NCBI RefSeq assembly: GCF_032911445.1
Contig: NZ_JAWJEJ010000001.1
Location: forward strand, 1-64,000
Length of the DNA: 64,000 nt
Origin: Sphingomonas sp. HF-S4
GTDB taxonomy: Bacteria > Pseudomonadota > Alphaproteobacteria > Sphingomonadales > Sphingomonadaceae
Reading direction: 5' to 3'
Part shown: positions 1 through 9,159 of the stretch, in pieces
How positions within the stretch are numbered: the first letter of the stretch is position 1
How the letters are laid out: each line of letters begins with the position of its first letter
Made by a program: the position numbers and the translations under genes
Notes under the pieces: model-generated
The model's input: the letters and a program-made list of their open reading frames with translations, nothing else
The model's database searches: none
What the model was told of the DNA's origin: nothing

Positions 1-46
1 ACAACGTCAGAAATGACGCGACCAGCTCACGCTGGCAAACACTTGC

Positions 47-123
<77 letters not shown>

Positions 124-140
124 AACACCAGACAACCAAG

Positions 141-171
141 CCGTCTCAGGATCTCCTGAGGCGGTTTTTTT
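141..171 (+). terminator. intrinsic terminator after tRNA-fMet
   Basis: A ten-base-pair hairpin (CCGTCTCAGG pairing with CCTGAGGCGG, one T-G wobble, loop ATCT) is followed directly by seven T residues. It ends the tRNA transcript. Confidence 0.85.
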
Positions 172-352
172 GTGCCCTTTTCCTGAGCTTAGCCCGAGTC
201 GCGAGCCTCCGGGGCGTCTCTCCGAATGCCGCCAGATGCCACCACGTCGATTTGCTTTTGGGAGTATTTTCCGGGGTAATCCCCGCAGACACCTGCGGAG
301 CACCCCCAAATGGCTCTCAAGAGCCCCTATGGCGCGCCCGCCGATCGCATGA

Positions 353-484
353 AAGAAGAAGCGCGAGCATCTCGTGCCACTCGCGCCGCAGGTGGCCGAC
401 TTGCTGAAGGAGGTTCGCGCCTATTCGACAGGCGGCCACGTCTGCAACGCGGGGCGGCGACGAAACGCTGGATTGGAACCCTAA
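353..484 (+). pseudogene. tyrosine recombinase (integrase) remnant
   Basis: The frame starting at 353 reads KKKREHLVPLAPQVADLLKE and then a short tail ending at TAA (482-484). The stretch REHLVPLAPQV resembles the segment of P4-type phage integrases that precedes the catalytic box. An ATG at 349 lies one base out of frame with it, so the gene is frameshifted as well as truncated, and no catalytic Arg/His/Tyr residues remain. Its place beside tRNA-fMet suggests an old tRNA-targeted integration event. Recognition rests on about 20 residues. Confidence 0.5.
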
Positions 485-504
485 GACCGTCGACAACGGA
501 GGCA

Positions 505-1596
505 ATGGGCCTGCTCAGCATAATCCTTTCGCTCGGTGTGGCGAACTCGGTGTTCCTTGCCGCTCTAGTCGTGCGCAATGGGACCGACGTTATCGCGAAC
601 CGCCTTCTTGCAACGCTCCTGATGTTAGTAGCGCTGCGGTTGTGCATCTACGTTCTTGGGTTCGCTGGCGCTTACGACGCACACCCTTGGCTGACGTTCG
701 CACCGCTCGATATGTCGGCGGGGTTTGCGCCGCTCTTATGGCTATACGTCCGGGCGAAATTGGGACGATTTCCGAGAGACTGGCGCGTGCATCTCGTCCC
801 TGCGGCGATCCAGTTGCTCTACCAATTGATTTGTTTCGCGCTGCCGCTGGACGCCAAATGGGAGTGGTACACTACTTCGCATCTTCCCTTGGTTGCGCCG
901 GCGGCAATGTGGGCCATTCTATTTGCCGGCACCGTCTATCTGGCGCTGTGCTGGTGCGAGCAGGCGAAATATCAAGCGTGGCTCGATACCCGCTTTGCCG
1001 ATCGCGAACACTGGCGGCTTGGATGGCTGCGGGTGATGATCGCGGCATTCGCAGTGCTTCTGGGAGTCACCGTAGCCGCCGCCGCATGGCACGCGTTCGT
1101 CCACCCGCTCGACTATTTCGGGCGCGCGCCGATCATGTTCGGCTTCTGTCTGCTCGCTTATGTACTGGGCCTTTTCGGCTGGCGGCACAGCGAGACCGTC
1201 TACTCCGTCAGGGCCGCAAGCGAAGCGGATTCGTTTCGCAGGACCGACTATATCAGACAGGCTGAAATTTGGACGCGGCGGATCGAGGCGCAGGGCTGGT
1301 GGCGGGAGGAAGGGTTAACGCTCGGGGAGGTCGCGCACCGGCTCGGCACGTCCGAACGCAGCCTGTCGCGTGCGCTCAACGGGGGGAGTGGCGAGAACTT
1401 CAATAGGATTATCAACGCGATGAGAGTCAGCGCGATAAAGCGTGCGCTTGCCGATCCGGACGAGGCACGAGACCTGCTGACGCTCGCACTCGACTATGGG
1501 TTCTCGTCCAAGGCCAGTTTCAATCGCGCGTTCCGACAAGTCGTGGGATTGACGCCCTCGGCCTGGCGTAGCGAAATCCGCCAGGGCACGATTTAG
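505..1596 (+). CDS. AraC-family regulator with N-terminal membrane domain
   Basis: A 363-residue protein. Roughly the first 230 residues hold several hydrophobic segments (for example [19 protein letters not shown] at the start) and look like a multi-span membrane sensor. The last 110 residues are an AraC-type double helix-turn-helix, with LTLGEVAHRLGTSERSLSRAL as the first unit and the family signature LDYGFSSKASFNRAFRQVVG followed by TPSAWR. The start at 505 is chosen because GGAGG lies just upstream and the more upstream frame overlaps the integrase scrap. The neighbouring serine hydrolase gene is on the same strand and may be a target, but this is inference. The ligand is unknown. Confidence 0.8.
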   Translation: MGLLSIILSLGVANSVFLAALVVRNGTDVIANRLLATLLMLVALRLCIYVLGFAGAYDAHPWLTFAPLDMSAGFAPLLWLYVRAKLGRFPRDWRVHLVPAAIQLLYQLICFALPLDAKWEWYTTSHLPLVAPAAMWAILFAGTVYLALCWCEQAKYQAWLDTRFADREHWRLGWLRVMIAAFAVLLGVTVAAAAWHAFVHPLDYFGRAPIMFGFCLLAYVLGLFGWRHSETVYSVRAASEADSFRRTDYIRQAEIWTRRIEAQGWWREEGLTLGEVAHRLGTSERSLSRALNGGSGENFNRIINAMRVSAIKRALADPDEARDLLTLALDYGFSSKASFNRAFRQVVGLTPSAWRSEIRQGTI

Positions 1597-1800
1597 GCGG
1601 ATTGTGCAGCGACGCGCCGAGCGAATTGAAGGCCATTAGCGCCCTCCTGCTGGAGCTGCGCCATTCTTATTACCCTACTCCTGTCCATCGCTTCGCCCGA
1701 CCCTGATTCGCTGTTCGCGTCGGTCGCGCGCAAGGACACGCCCGGTTGCACTCTCGATGTCCGGCGGGGTGGCAAGATCCTCGCCCAGCGCAGCTACGGC

Positions 1801-3258
1801 ATGGCAAATTTGGAAACGCCGCAGCCAAACGGCCTGGACACCGTGTTCGAGGCGGGATCCGTTTCCAAGCAATTGACCGGCGCGCTTGCCGCGCGCCTGA
1901 TCGAACGCGGCACTTTGTCATTCGACGACAGCATCCGCCGCTGGTTGCCCGAGTTGCCTGCGCTCTACCAGCCGGTGATGCTTGGGATGCTGCTGCATCA
2001 CACCAGTGGCATCCGAGACTGGGGAGTGCTCGCCGACTTGACCGGTTGGCCGCGAGGATCGCGCGCTTATTCGATGGAGGATGCGATCGCACTGATCGCG
2101 CAGCAGAAGGCATTCAATTTCCCACCCGGGACCGAATTTCTATACAGCAATTCGAATTATCTTCTTATGGCGCGGATTATCGAGCGGGCGGCGGGGCAGC
2201 CCTTCGCCGAGTTCGCCGCGGCCGAACTATTCACGCCGCTGGGCATGACCCAAACCCGCTGGCGCAGCGATTTCCGGCCTGTCGTACCTCGCCGTGCGCA
2301 GGCCTATTCGCCCGACGCCAACGGGGCGTGGCAACTGGACATGCCCTTTGAAGACGTCGTGGGTCCAGGCGGGCTGTTGACCACGGTCGGGGACCTGCAG
2401 CGCTGGAACGCCGCACTCGACGAGCCGAGGCGTGGATGGGTGGCATTGATGACCGAGCCGGGCAGGCTGACCGACGGAACGCGCGTGCCCTATGGGCTGG
2501 GGATAGAGCTCGGGCCGGTCGCTGGTCGCGATGCCTTCAGTCATGCAGGGTCGACTGCCGGCTATCGCGCATGGTTGGGACGCTTTCCCGCCGACCATCT
2601 CTGGATCGCGCTGCTGTGCAATTCCGGATCGATCAACACCGAGGAACTGGGGCCACAGCTGGCATCGCTGTTTCTCCCAGCGGCGACGCCGAAGCAGAAT
2701 GCCACTGCGCAGGTGGCGACCGCCACCGGCGTGCCAGCGGACGTCCCAGGTGCGTATCGAAACCTGGCGACCGACACGATGGTCAAAATCGTCGAAGCGG
2801 AAAGCGGCCTGCGTATCGGTAGTTCGCGCTTCTTGATAATCTCGCCCGATGATTTCGCCGCCGAGGATGGCAGGCGCGCCAGGGTGAGCCGCGACAGCGG
2901 CGGCCACGTGTCCGCGCTCGTCGTCACACGATCTGGCAACGCGCCGATTTGGCTTGAGCCGACGAGAACATCGAACCCGGACGCCGCCGAACTCGCCCAA
3001 CTCGCCGGCTGCTATCGAAGTCATGACACGGACGGTGAGCATTGTCTGGTATTCGCAGATGGTGCGCTTCGCTGGCGAAGCCCGCGCGGAACGTCGCAGC
3101 CGTTGCAACCGACGATTGCCGATACGTTCAGTGCTCCGGAGTCCGGCTGGACGCTCCGTATCCGCCGCGATGCGAAAGGTGCCGGCGCAGGGTTTAGCGC
3201 CAGCATTGGGAGAGCGCGCCAAATCCCGTTCGAGCGCCAGCAAGCTACCGTTCGATGA
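1801..3258 (+). CDS. beta-lactamase-fold serine hydrolase, 5' end damaged
   Basis: A class C beta-lactamase/penicillin-binding-protein-like hydrolase (PF00144) of 485 residues from the first ATG. The active-site SxxK is SVSK near residue 21, YSNSNY supplies the YxN motif, and HAGSTAG supplies the third box. Coding-like sequence continues upstream in the same frame (SLFASVARKDTPGC then LDVRRGGKILAQRSYG), so the ATG at 1801 cannot be the original start. No ATG, GTG or TTG exists in that frame back to the stop at 1627. A signal-peptide-like start lies in another frame from TTG 1625. A frameshift near 1660-1690 is likely, so export may be lost. The C-terminal 170 residues look like the extra domain of such esterase or peptidase relatives. 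The substrate is not deducible. Confidence 0.7.
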   Translation: MANLETPQPNGLDTVFEAGSVSKQLTGALAARLIERGTLSFDDSIRRWLPELPALYQPVMLGMLLHHTSGIRDWGVLADLTGWPRGSRAYSMEDAIALIAQQKAFNFPPGTEFLYSNSNYLLMARIIERAAGQPFAEFAAAELFTPLGMTQTRWRSDFRPVVPRRAQAYSPDANGAWQLDMPFEDVVGPGGLLTTVGDLQRWNAALDEPRRGWVALMTEPGRLTDGTRVPYGLGIELGPVAGRDAFSHAGSTAGYRAWLGRFPADHLWIALLCNSGSINTEELGPQLASLFLPAATPKQNATAQVATATGVPADVPGAYRNLATDTMVKIVEAESGLRIGSSRFLIISPDDFAAEDGRRARVSRDSGGHVSALVVTRSGNAPIWLEPTRTSNPDAAELAQLAGCYRSHDTDGEHCLVFADGALRWRSPRGTSQPLQPTIADTFSAPESGWTLRIRRDAKGAGAGFSASIGRARQIPFERQQATVR

Positions 3259-3343
3259 GTTCGGCTAAGGTGATGCGTCGCGCTTGCGGTTCCGACGCTT
3301 CCCCGCGCCGAGCGGCGACCAATGCCAGTTCAAAAGGTGAAAT

Positions 3344-3930
3344 ATGAGAAGAACAGGTCGCCTTTGCCGGGTGCCCGCGATTGCCGGGCTTATCGCCCCA
3401 TCAACCCCGGTATCGGCCAATGCCTCAGAGGCGCATCGGGCCGGCGAGATCGTCCTCGAGGCCGGCGTCATCACGCTCGCGGATCGATCGATCCGATATT
3501 AGATCGGCATTCGCGGCCATCGGCTTTGGACCGACCCGGCGACAGACTTGCTTGGTTTCTGGGATTTTGAGGCAGTGCTGGGCTCCGCGGCCGATTGGCT
3601 GACACCCGACCTTCGACGCGATTCGCATCCCTGTGATCAATCCAACGCCCGTACTCTTCATCCACGGCGAGTGGGACATATCGACTCCTATCGACAATAC
3701 CCTTGGCCTTCTCCCTTATTTCCCCATGGTCGGGCGCTCCTGGTGCATCGCGGCACCCACCAGGCACGCAACCCGCTCTTCGCCAATGCTCTGGGAACCG
3801 GCAACAAGATCATCGACTTCCTTCGCAGCGGGGACTTGAGCGGCTTGGCGGTGATCGCCGAGCTCCCGCCGGTCAGGTTTCAAACGCCGAGCTTTTCACC
3901 GCCTGCTCAAACTCTCGCGCCGGCTTACCT
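3344..3930 (+). pseudogene. decayed alpha/beta hydrolase
   Basis: An ATG at 3344 with an AAGGTGA ribosome site opens a signal-peptide-like start and reads GEIVLEAGVITLADRSIRY before a TAG at 3500. The same frame continues with LLGFWDFEAVLGSAADWLTP, then shifts frame near 3610 to PTPVLFIHGEWDISTPIDN and shifts back near 3720 to GRALLVHRGTHQARNPLFAN. These pieces match the N- and C-terminal parts of a secreted alpha/beta hydrolase; HGEWD and the HRGTH region hold the usual Asp and His positions. The middle of the gene, including the nucleophile serine, is deleted. It is non-functional. Confidence 0.65.
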
Positions 3931-4102
3931 TCGGTCACAAGTACGCCACAGGGGCTTTATGATGCTGTCTAGGGAATCCCACGAACTGAACAGGCCGTGC
4001 CATAAGTTGCAAAGGTGGGGCGCGTGAGCACTAGGCCACAGCGCTATGATCCGTTTCTCCGCCCAAAGGCAAAGGCGAAGCCTAGATGCGCTTGGCCCTC
4101 GA

Positions 4103-5623
4103 TCATTCTCGAACGTAATAGGCTACTGAGTTCGCCTCCGGCAGCGAAAGCGTGATGCCCTGCACGATCCCCCAGGCATCGCGGCGGAAATCGAGGGTAA
4201 ACGTATAGAGCCCGAGATACGCGAATTGCCCCGGCCCGACCGGGACCAGCGGGGTAGCGGAAGGTTGACCCGGAAGGGCAAGACGTACGGCGGTCCCGTC
4301 GATCTCGATCTGCAGGGTCTCATGTTCAAAACTGTCGGCGATCCCGCGTCGCAAGTGGATGGGCACTGCGGCGTCCAGCCGATAGCGCCCCGCAAAATCG
4401 GGCGAGGGCGCCATCCGCAGCCCCGCGCTGCGTAGTTCGGGATGAGCGCCCAGCCCGATCGTGTCGGCCAGGGCGTTGCGTATCTCCGCCACGAGCGGAA
4501 CGCCGTTGCTGCCGTTGGTCAGGATCACGAAGCCATCGCCCGTTTCCGGATAGCCTTCCATGAACGCGAGGTAGCTCTCGTTCGCGCCCATGTGAAAGAA
4601 ATGCCGGCCCATGCCGCTGCCGCCAAGCCGCGGTCCGAGCCCGAACACGCTCGGCGATACTTCGGTCATCATAGCCGTCGCGAGCGCCTGAGGAAGGTAT
4701 GGCGAGCGCCCCTGGTAGCTCTGTATCAGTCCAGCGACGAACCGTCCGAGATCGTTCGCGCTCGTCCAAAGGCCCGACGCTCCCGCTTCCGCGAAGCTCT
4801 CCCAACCGCGCGGCCCCGCCGTCGGCGCACTATTACCGTCATGCGCCTTGGCGATGTTGCCGCGGACGGCGGACAACGGGCTCTCGAACGTGCTGCGCGC
4901 CATGCCGAGCGGCTCGAACACCTCGGTCCGGGCGAGATCGGCCAGCGGCCGGCCCGTCGCATCCTCGATCGCCAGCTGCTCCACGGTGACGCCGCCCCCG
5001 GAATAATCGTTGACGCTCCCCGGCGCGTGCTTGAAGCGCACGGCTTCGTTCTTCGCCGGCTTCGCGCCCTCCAGCACCTGGACCAGGGTCGGCATCGGTT
5101 CATCGGGGCGATAATCGGCGAAGCCGTGCACCCCCAGGCCGGCGGTGTGGGACATCAGCATGCGCAGGCTCACGCCGGGCCGCGGCATCCCGGAGGTGGC
5201 GGGTAGCTTCCAGCGCTTCAGATAATCGTCGACATTGCGATCGAGGTCCAGACGCCCCCCGGCCACTAGTCGCAAGGTGGTGGCGGCCGTCACCACCTTG
5301 CTGATCGAGCCTACCGAAAAGAGCGTGTCGCCATCGACCCTTTCTCCGGTGCCAGCCTCGCGCAGGCCGTACCCTGTCGATAGAACCACCTCGCCGTTTC
5401 GGACGATCGCGATCGCGACCCCCGGCACCTTGTAGTGGCGCATGCGTTCGGCAAGCGACCAGCGCGGCGGAGCTTCGCCTGGCATGGTCACGCTCGGACG
5501 AAGACCAAGGTCCAGAGCAGGAATCGGCTCGGACGGCGGCGTGACCTGCGCGGTGACCGGACCTAGGGCGCCGAGCGCGAATGCGCCGGCAGCCAGCAAA
5601 TGGACACGAGGCAAGCGCATCAA
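4103..5623 (-). CDS. secreted beta-lactamase-fold serine hydrolase
   Basis: A 506-residue PF00144 protein with a clear signal peptide (HLLAAGAFALGALGPVTAQ). The nucleophile motif SISK lies in LFSVGSISKVVTAATTLRL, the YxN box is replaced by YSGGG, and HMGANESY fills the third position. A C-terminal domain of about 110 residues is of the lipocalin-like kind found in CubicO/EstB-type esterases and D-aminopeptidases. The start codon is 45 bp from the divergent LytTR gene, so the two probably share a control region. It is a homologue, not a copy, of the serine hydrolase at 1801. True beta-lactamase activity cannot be inferred. Confidence 0.85.
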   Translation of the reverse strand: MMRLPRVHLLAAGAFALGALGPVTAQVTPPSEPIPALDLGLRPSVTMPGEAPPRWSLAERMRHYKVPGVAIAIVRNGEVVLSTGYGLREAGTGERVDGDTLFSVGSISKVVTAATTLRLVAGGRLDLDRNVDDYLKRWKLPATSGMPRPGVSLRMLMSHTAGLGVHGFADYRPDEPMPTLVQVLEGAKPAKNEAVRFKHAPGSVNDYSGGGVTVEQLAIEDATGRPLADLARTEVFEPLGMARSTFESPLSAVRGNIAKAHDGNSAPTAGPRGWESFAEAGASGLWTSANDLGRFVAGLIQSYQGRSPYLPQALATAMMTEVSPSVFGLGPRLGGSGMGRHFFHMGANESYLAFMEGYPETGDGFVILTNGSNGVPLVAEIRNALADTIGLGAHPELRSAGLRMAPSPDFAGRYRLDAAVPIHLRRGIADSFEHETLQIEIDGTAVRLALPGQPSATPLVPVGPGQFAYLGLYTFTLDFRRDAWGIVQGITLSLPEANSVAYYVRE

Positions 5624-5668
5624 GAAATTCCTTTACCGATTGCTCATGCCGTCATCTGACGCACCTTC

Positions 5669-6595
5669 GTGAGCATCGCGAAGCGGATTGGGACGATCGG
5701 CACCTATTGGGGACGAACGCCTATTCGCGTCCGTCCACCGGCACGCTATGAGAAGACCGTGCAACCGATCGCGCGCGGATCTTTATGGGAGCGGGATATC
5801 CCGTTTGGTATTGTGGCGGCGCTCGTCCTGCTCGCCTTCGTGCTTGGCTGTGTGGTGAACGGTGCGGCGCTTCGGCTCAATCCGTTCGCAACAGAGCACC
5901 CCGCCGAGACGCCCGTCGCGAAGCTGATGATCTGGCTGGCGGCGTTCGCAATCATCAGCGGTTGCCGGCAGCCGCTGCGGGAGATGCTCGAGGCTCGCCG
6001 AGCCTCGCCGCTGCTGCTTGCCGCCTTGGCCTTCGTGCCCGTCACGCTGGTCGATATTGGAGCCTCGTGGTTTGCCGTCGCGATCTCAGGTTACCCGACC
6101 TGCGCGCCCGGTGCCCTGCCGCTGCCGACGCTGTCCAGCTTCCTGCCGCGTTCGATGTTCCTTGGCGCCGCTCTCCTCGGGGCGATGACTGCCTTGAGCC
6201 GGCATCTGGCTTCACACAGAGCGGAGCCTCCGGCGAAATCGGTTCCGTCCCCTGCGGAGACGTCGCCCCGGTCGGGCGAATGGCTTGATTTGCCGGAGGC
6301 GCCGCTGTTGCACCTGCGGACCAAGGACGTGGTACTGATTCGGTCGGCCGGTAATTACAGCGAAATCGTCGCCGCAGGCAGGACCTACCTCGTACGGGTC
6401 ACGCTGGCGCAACTTGCCGATCGGTTCGGACCGCTGGGCTTCGTACGGGTCCATCGCCAGGCGCTGGTCAATGGACGGCATGTGAAGGAAATCTATCGTC
6501 AGCCGGGCGGCCGTCCAGTGATACACCTATATGGCGATATCTTCGTACCGCTCGGCAGGCGCTACCTCGATGCGGTCCGAGCCCTGATCTCGTGA
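5669..6595 (+). CDS. LytTR-type DNA-binding regulator with membrane domain
   Basis: A 308-residue protein from a GTG start. Residues 45-180 hold four hydrophobic spans (IVAALVLLAFVLGCVVNG, LMIWLAAFAIISG, LLLAALAFVPVTLV, SMFLGAALLGAMTAL). The last 100 residues are a LytTR domain with the typical order VVLIRSAGNYSEIV, then FVRVHRQALVN, then PLGRRY. Such membrane-bound LytTR proteins act as one-component transcription regulators. It is divergent from the serine hydrolase at 4103 and a plausible regulator of it. The exact start is uncertain because the first 40 residues look poorly conserved. Confidence 0.75.
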   Translation: MSIAKRIGTIGTYWGRTPIRVRPPARYEKTVQPIARGSLWERDIPFGIVAALVLLAFVLGCVVNGAALRLNPFATEHPAETPVAKLMIWLAAFAIISGCRQPLREMLEARRASPLLLAALAFVPVTLVDIGASWFAVAISGYPTCAPGALPLPTLSSFLPRSMFLGAALLGAMTALSRHLASHRAEPPAKSVPSPAETSPRSGEWLDLPEAPLLHLRTKDVVLIRSAGNYSEIVAAGRTYLVRVTLAQLADRFGPLGFVRVHRQALVNGRHVKEIYRQPGGRPVIHLYGDIFVPLGRRYLDAVRALIS

Positions 6596-6670
6596 GGCTT
6601 TCGCTGGCGCAATCGCGGCGCTCTCAACCGGGAAGAGCGGCGAACGGCGGTATATGGCGGGTTGGATGCG

Positions 6671-6817
6671 ATGCTGCTCGCTTCGATGAAGCACCACGCC
6701 CCCGCGCCGGATGTCGCTGGGCCGATCATCAAGTCGTACGCCGAATCGCCTGATCCGATGGCGCAGGCAATCGGCGTGCTGCTCGTTTCCCAACGGTTGT
6801 TGGAAGACGGGCGCTGA
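6671..6817 (+). other. possible gene remnant (48 codons)
   Basis: The frame open from 6596 to TGA 6815-6817 reads like protein (for example PDVAGPIIKSYAESPDPMAQ and IGVLLVSQRLLEDGR) and has an internal ATG at 6671 but no clear ribosome site. It looks like the C-terminal end of a lost gene; the family is not recognised. The following stretch 6818-7307 holds no gene I can support on either strand. Confidence 0.3.
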
Positions 6818-7307
6818 AAGGAGAGACGACACGCTCATCGAGCAGAATCCGACCCAGCTTGCAGCCATTGCCGAGGTCGCCAGCGCCCATGTAGCGAACG
6901 CCGAACAGTACCCAGCTGATCCGCTTCTTCGATGATGATGATGACGGCGTTCGAACATCGCAGCCAATTGCTTTCGGCGGTTCGAACCCTCGACCATCGC
7001 GATGCACGTTCCTTCGCGCGAAGCCTATATGCGTTGTCAGACCTTCGCCAAGTCGATGTTATGGTAGCGAAGTCCCACGAGCTTTCGGCGGCTTGCGACC
7101 GGATACGTCGGCCACTGCCCCAGCCTCGAACGGCGGCTCCCACCAATGCCGGTCGAAGCCGAAAACGGGCGTGGTTGCGGCGATCCTTGAATTTCAGCTC
7201 GTCCCCATGGCCAATCCGCTTGTCGCGAAGACGAACGCAATTTCGCTCGGAGCGTTTGCCCTGAACATTGAGCGGGATAGGCAAGGGCATCGGCAGAAGG
7301 AGACAGC

Positions 7308-8210
7308 ATGGCGCTTCGCGGATTTCGATCGATACACGTGAGCACTCTGCTTGGTGCCATGGTTCTGGTTTTGCCTATGGCCGGTTGCGGTGTGGGTTCG
7401 GAACAGCGGACGAGTGCCGAGCCATCCGAGCTAAGCTATGAGCAGTCCACCAAGCTTAGCGCCTATTCTCGGACCCTCATCGACTTTGATCCGAGCCGTC
7501 TCAGGCGCGAGTTCGCGGAACGGCGGCTCGACAAGGCTACCGCTGAAGATTCGCCTTTCATGGATGCCCAAAGCGTCGAGAATGCCTGGGAGGATCTCAG
7601 GCGTACGCGCGCGATGGACGGGGCGCTCAAGGACATCGACCCTCTGGCGGATCGCCTGTTGGCGCCGCTTGGACGGCTCGCCGCAAAGGCCAAGGACCTG
7701 CGCAGTTATCTGACCATGCGCGGCTATCTCACCGACGATTTTGCGCGAGCTCGGAAGGAGGCACCGGAAATCCTCGCTGACTATGATGTGATCATCGCTG
7801 CGACCGACGCTCTTGCGAAGACAGTCGAGACCAGCCGGGTTAAGACAGAGGCCGTTTTGATCAAGCGCCTCCAGGGCGAGGGGCGCATGGCCGACGTCTA
7901 TGAGCTCCAGATCGCGCAGCAAGTGCGCAAAGTGCGCGAGCTCGCGGGGGATGGACCGACGCTGGAGCCGGCGGTTCTCGATGAGATGGACAAACTCTTA
8001 ACGCAGCTCACGCCGCTGCTGGACAAGGTGCGGACCGCACGTACCGAGGAAGCGCGCAAAGCCGGAGAGGACGCCGTCCTGGACAATGGCGTGGTCGCCT
8101 CCGCCGAGAGCATGATCGGCGCACTGCGCGAATATCGCCGCTCCAGGGACGCCGATAACCTCAAGGAACTGCGAGAGGCGGCGAGCAATGTGCTGCGCGC
8201 GACCGCATGA
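7308..8210 (+). CDS. DUF3829 (YiiG-like) lipoprotein
   Basis: A 300-residue protein with a lipoprotein signal: a hydrophobic stretch ending in LPMAGC, so Cys-27 is the likely lipidated residue. The mature part is almost wholly helical and charged (LSYEQSTKLSAYSRTLIDFD and AWEDLRRTRAMDGALKDIDP), as in the DUF3829/YiiG family, whose function is unknown. The DUF3396 gene starts 10 bp downstream with a good ribosome site, so the two form an operon. A role in envelope protection or immunity is suggested only by that partner. Confidence 0.7.
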   Translation: MALRGFRSIHVSTLLGAMVLVLPMAGCGVGSEQRTSAEPSELSYEQSTKLSAYSRTLIDFDPSRLRREFAERRLDKATAEDSPFMDAQSVENAWEDLRRTRAMDGALKDIDPLADRLLAPLGRLAAKAKDLRSYLTMRGYLTDDFARARKEAPEILADYDVIIAATDALAKTVETSRVKTEAVLIKRLQGEGRMADVYELQIAQQVRKVRELAGDGPTLEPAVLDEMDKLLTQLTPLLDKVRTARTEEARKAGEDAVLDNGVVASAESMIGALREYRRSRDADNLKELREAASNVLRATA

Positions 8211-8220
8211 GGGAAAGGGT

Positions 8221-9159
8221 ATGATCGGCTATCTGGCCTGGGAAAACGAGCCCGTCGGCATCCCGGCTTTTCGGTCGATCGCGATTATCGACGGCATGAT
8301 CCATGCGTCGCAGGTCGCGTCGTGTATCGCCGACCTCTACGCGCGGTTCGAAGCGCTTTTCGGGGAGGCGGCCAACGAGACCTCCTATAATTTCCCAGGG
8401 TATACCGGGAAAATCAGGCGTGCGACGCCGCGCCTTCTCGAGGCGGCCCGCGCCTTTCTCGAGAAGGATGGCGAGACGGCCTCGGGCGCCGGTTTGCGTC
8501 GCTATGGTCATGCGTTGTCCGACTATCCACATCCTGGCCTGCCCTTTTTCGGGGTGGAGCAGCGCCACGATCTCTTCTTCCTGGAGGCCGCGCTTCCGCA
8601 GGAGGGCGACGAGTGGGCGGACTTTGGCGAGGCGATGAACGCCGCTCTGAAGGCGATGCCGACGATCAGCGCGGTGATGGGGAAGGGCATGTTCGTACCC
8701 CCACACCATAGCAGCCTCAATTTCCTTCCCGTCATGGGGGTCGACCAGCGGCGGGCTGCGCTCGGTACGAATGCCGATATGGCGCAGGAGGCGTTGCGCC
8801 GGGAGGGCTCTTCCCACCGCTGGAAGGAGGGCGAGGAGCCGGGCATCATCGATATCGGCTGGCGGACCTACATCGGCCCTGACTATTGGGATCGGGCTGA
8901 GCCGGGACTTGCTTCGCTGGCGGAGGAGCCTGGCGTTACGATCGAGCGCACGGAGGATCTCCTGATCATCACCGCGGGCGAGGAACCGATCTGGGGCTTG
9001 CCGGAGGAGGAGGACGCGCTACGTCCTTATTCCGCCGTGGCGCGTGCACTGAAGCCGATCCGTCAGCCGCTCAGCGCGGCGCGCGCCTTCTGGTTTGGCG
9101 GCGGCGTGATTGAGGACCATGATACCTTGGTGGCCGACTATCTTACGCGGCTCGATTGA
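8221..9159 (+). CDS. DUF3396, type VI immunity-like protein
   Basis: A 312-residue soluble protein without signal peptide. It has the layout of DUF3396 (PF11876) proteins, annotated as type VI immunity family: an N-terminal half with FFGVEQRHDLFFLEAALPQ, a central HHSSLNFLPVMG, a later DIGWRTYIGPDYWDRAEPGL and a TAGEEPIWGLPEE segment near the end. The start at 8221 follows GGGAAAGGGT. Family members protect against effectors or sit beside toxin genes, but no toxin gene is adjacent here. Family assignment is by overall pattern. Confidence 0.6.
   Translation: MIGYLAWENEPVGIPAFRSIAIIDGMIHASQVASCIADLYARFEALFGEAANETSYNFPGYTGKIRRATPRLLEAARAFLEKDGETASGAGLRRYGHALSDYPHPGLPFFGVEQRHDLFFLEAALPQEGDEWADFGEAMNAALKAMPTISAVMGKGMFVPPHHSSLNFLPVMGVDQRRAALGTNADMAQEALRREGSSHRWKEGEEPGIIDIGWRTYIGPDYWDRAEPGLASLAEEPGVTIERTEDLLIITAGEEPIWGLPEEEDALRPYSAVARALKPIRQPLSAARAFWFGGGVIEDHDTLVADYLTRLD

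Noticed and set aside
6818..7307. Possible genes on either strand between the 48-codon remnant and the lipoprotein gene
   Set aside because: All frames have low-quality composition, no ribosome sites and no recognisable motifs.
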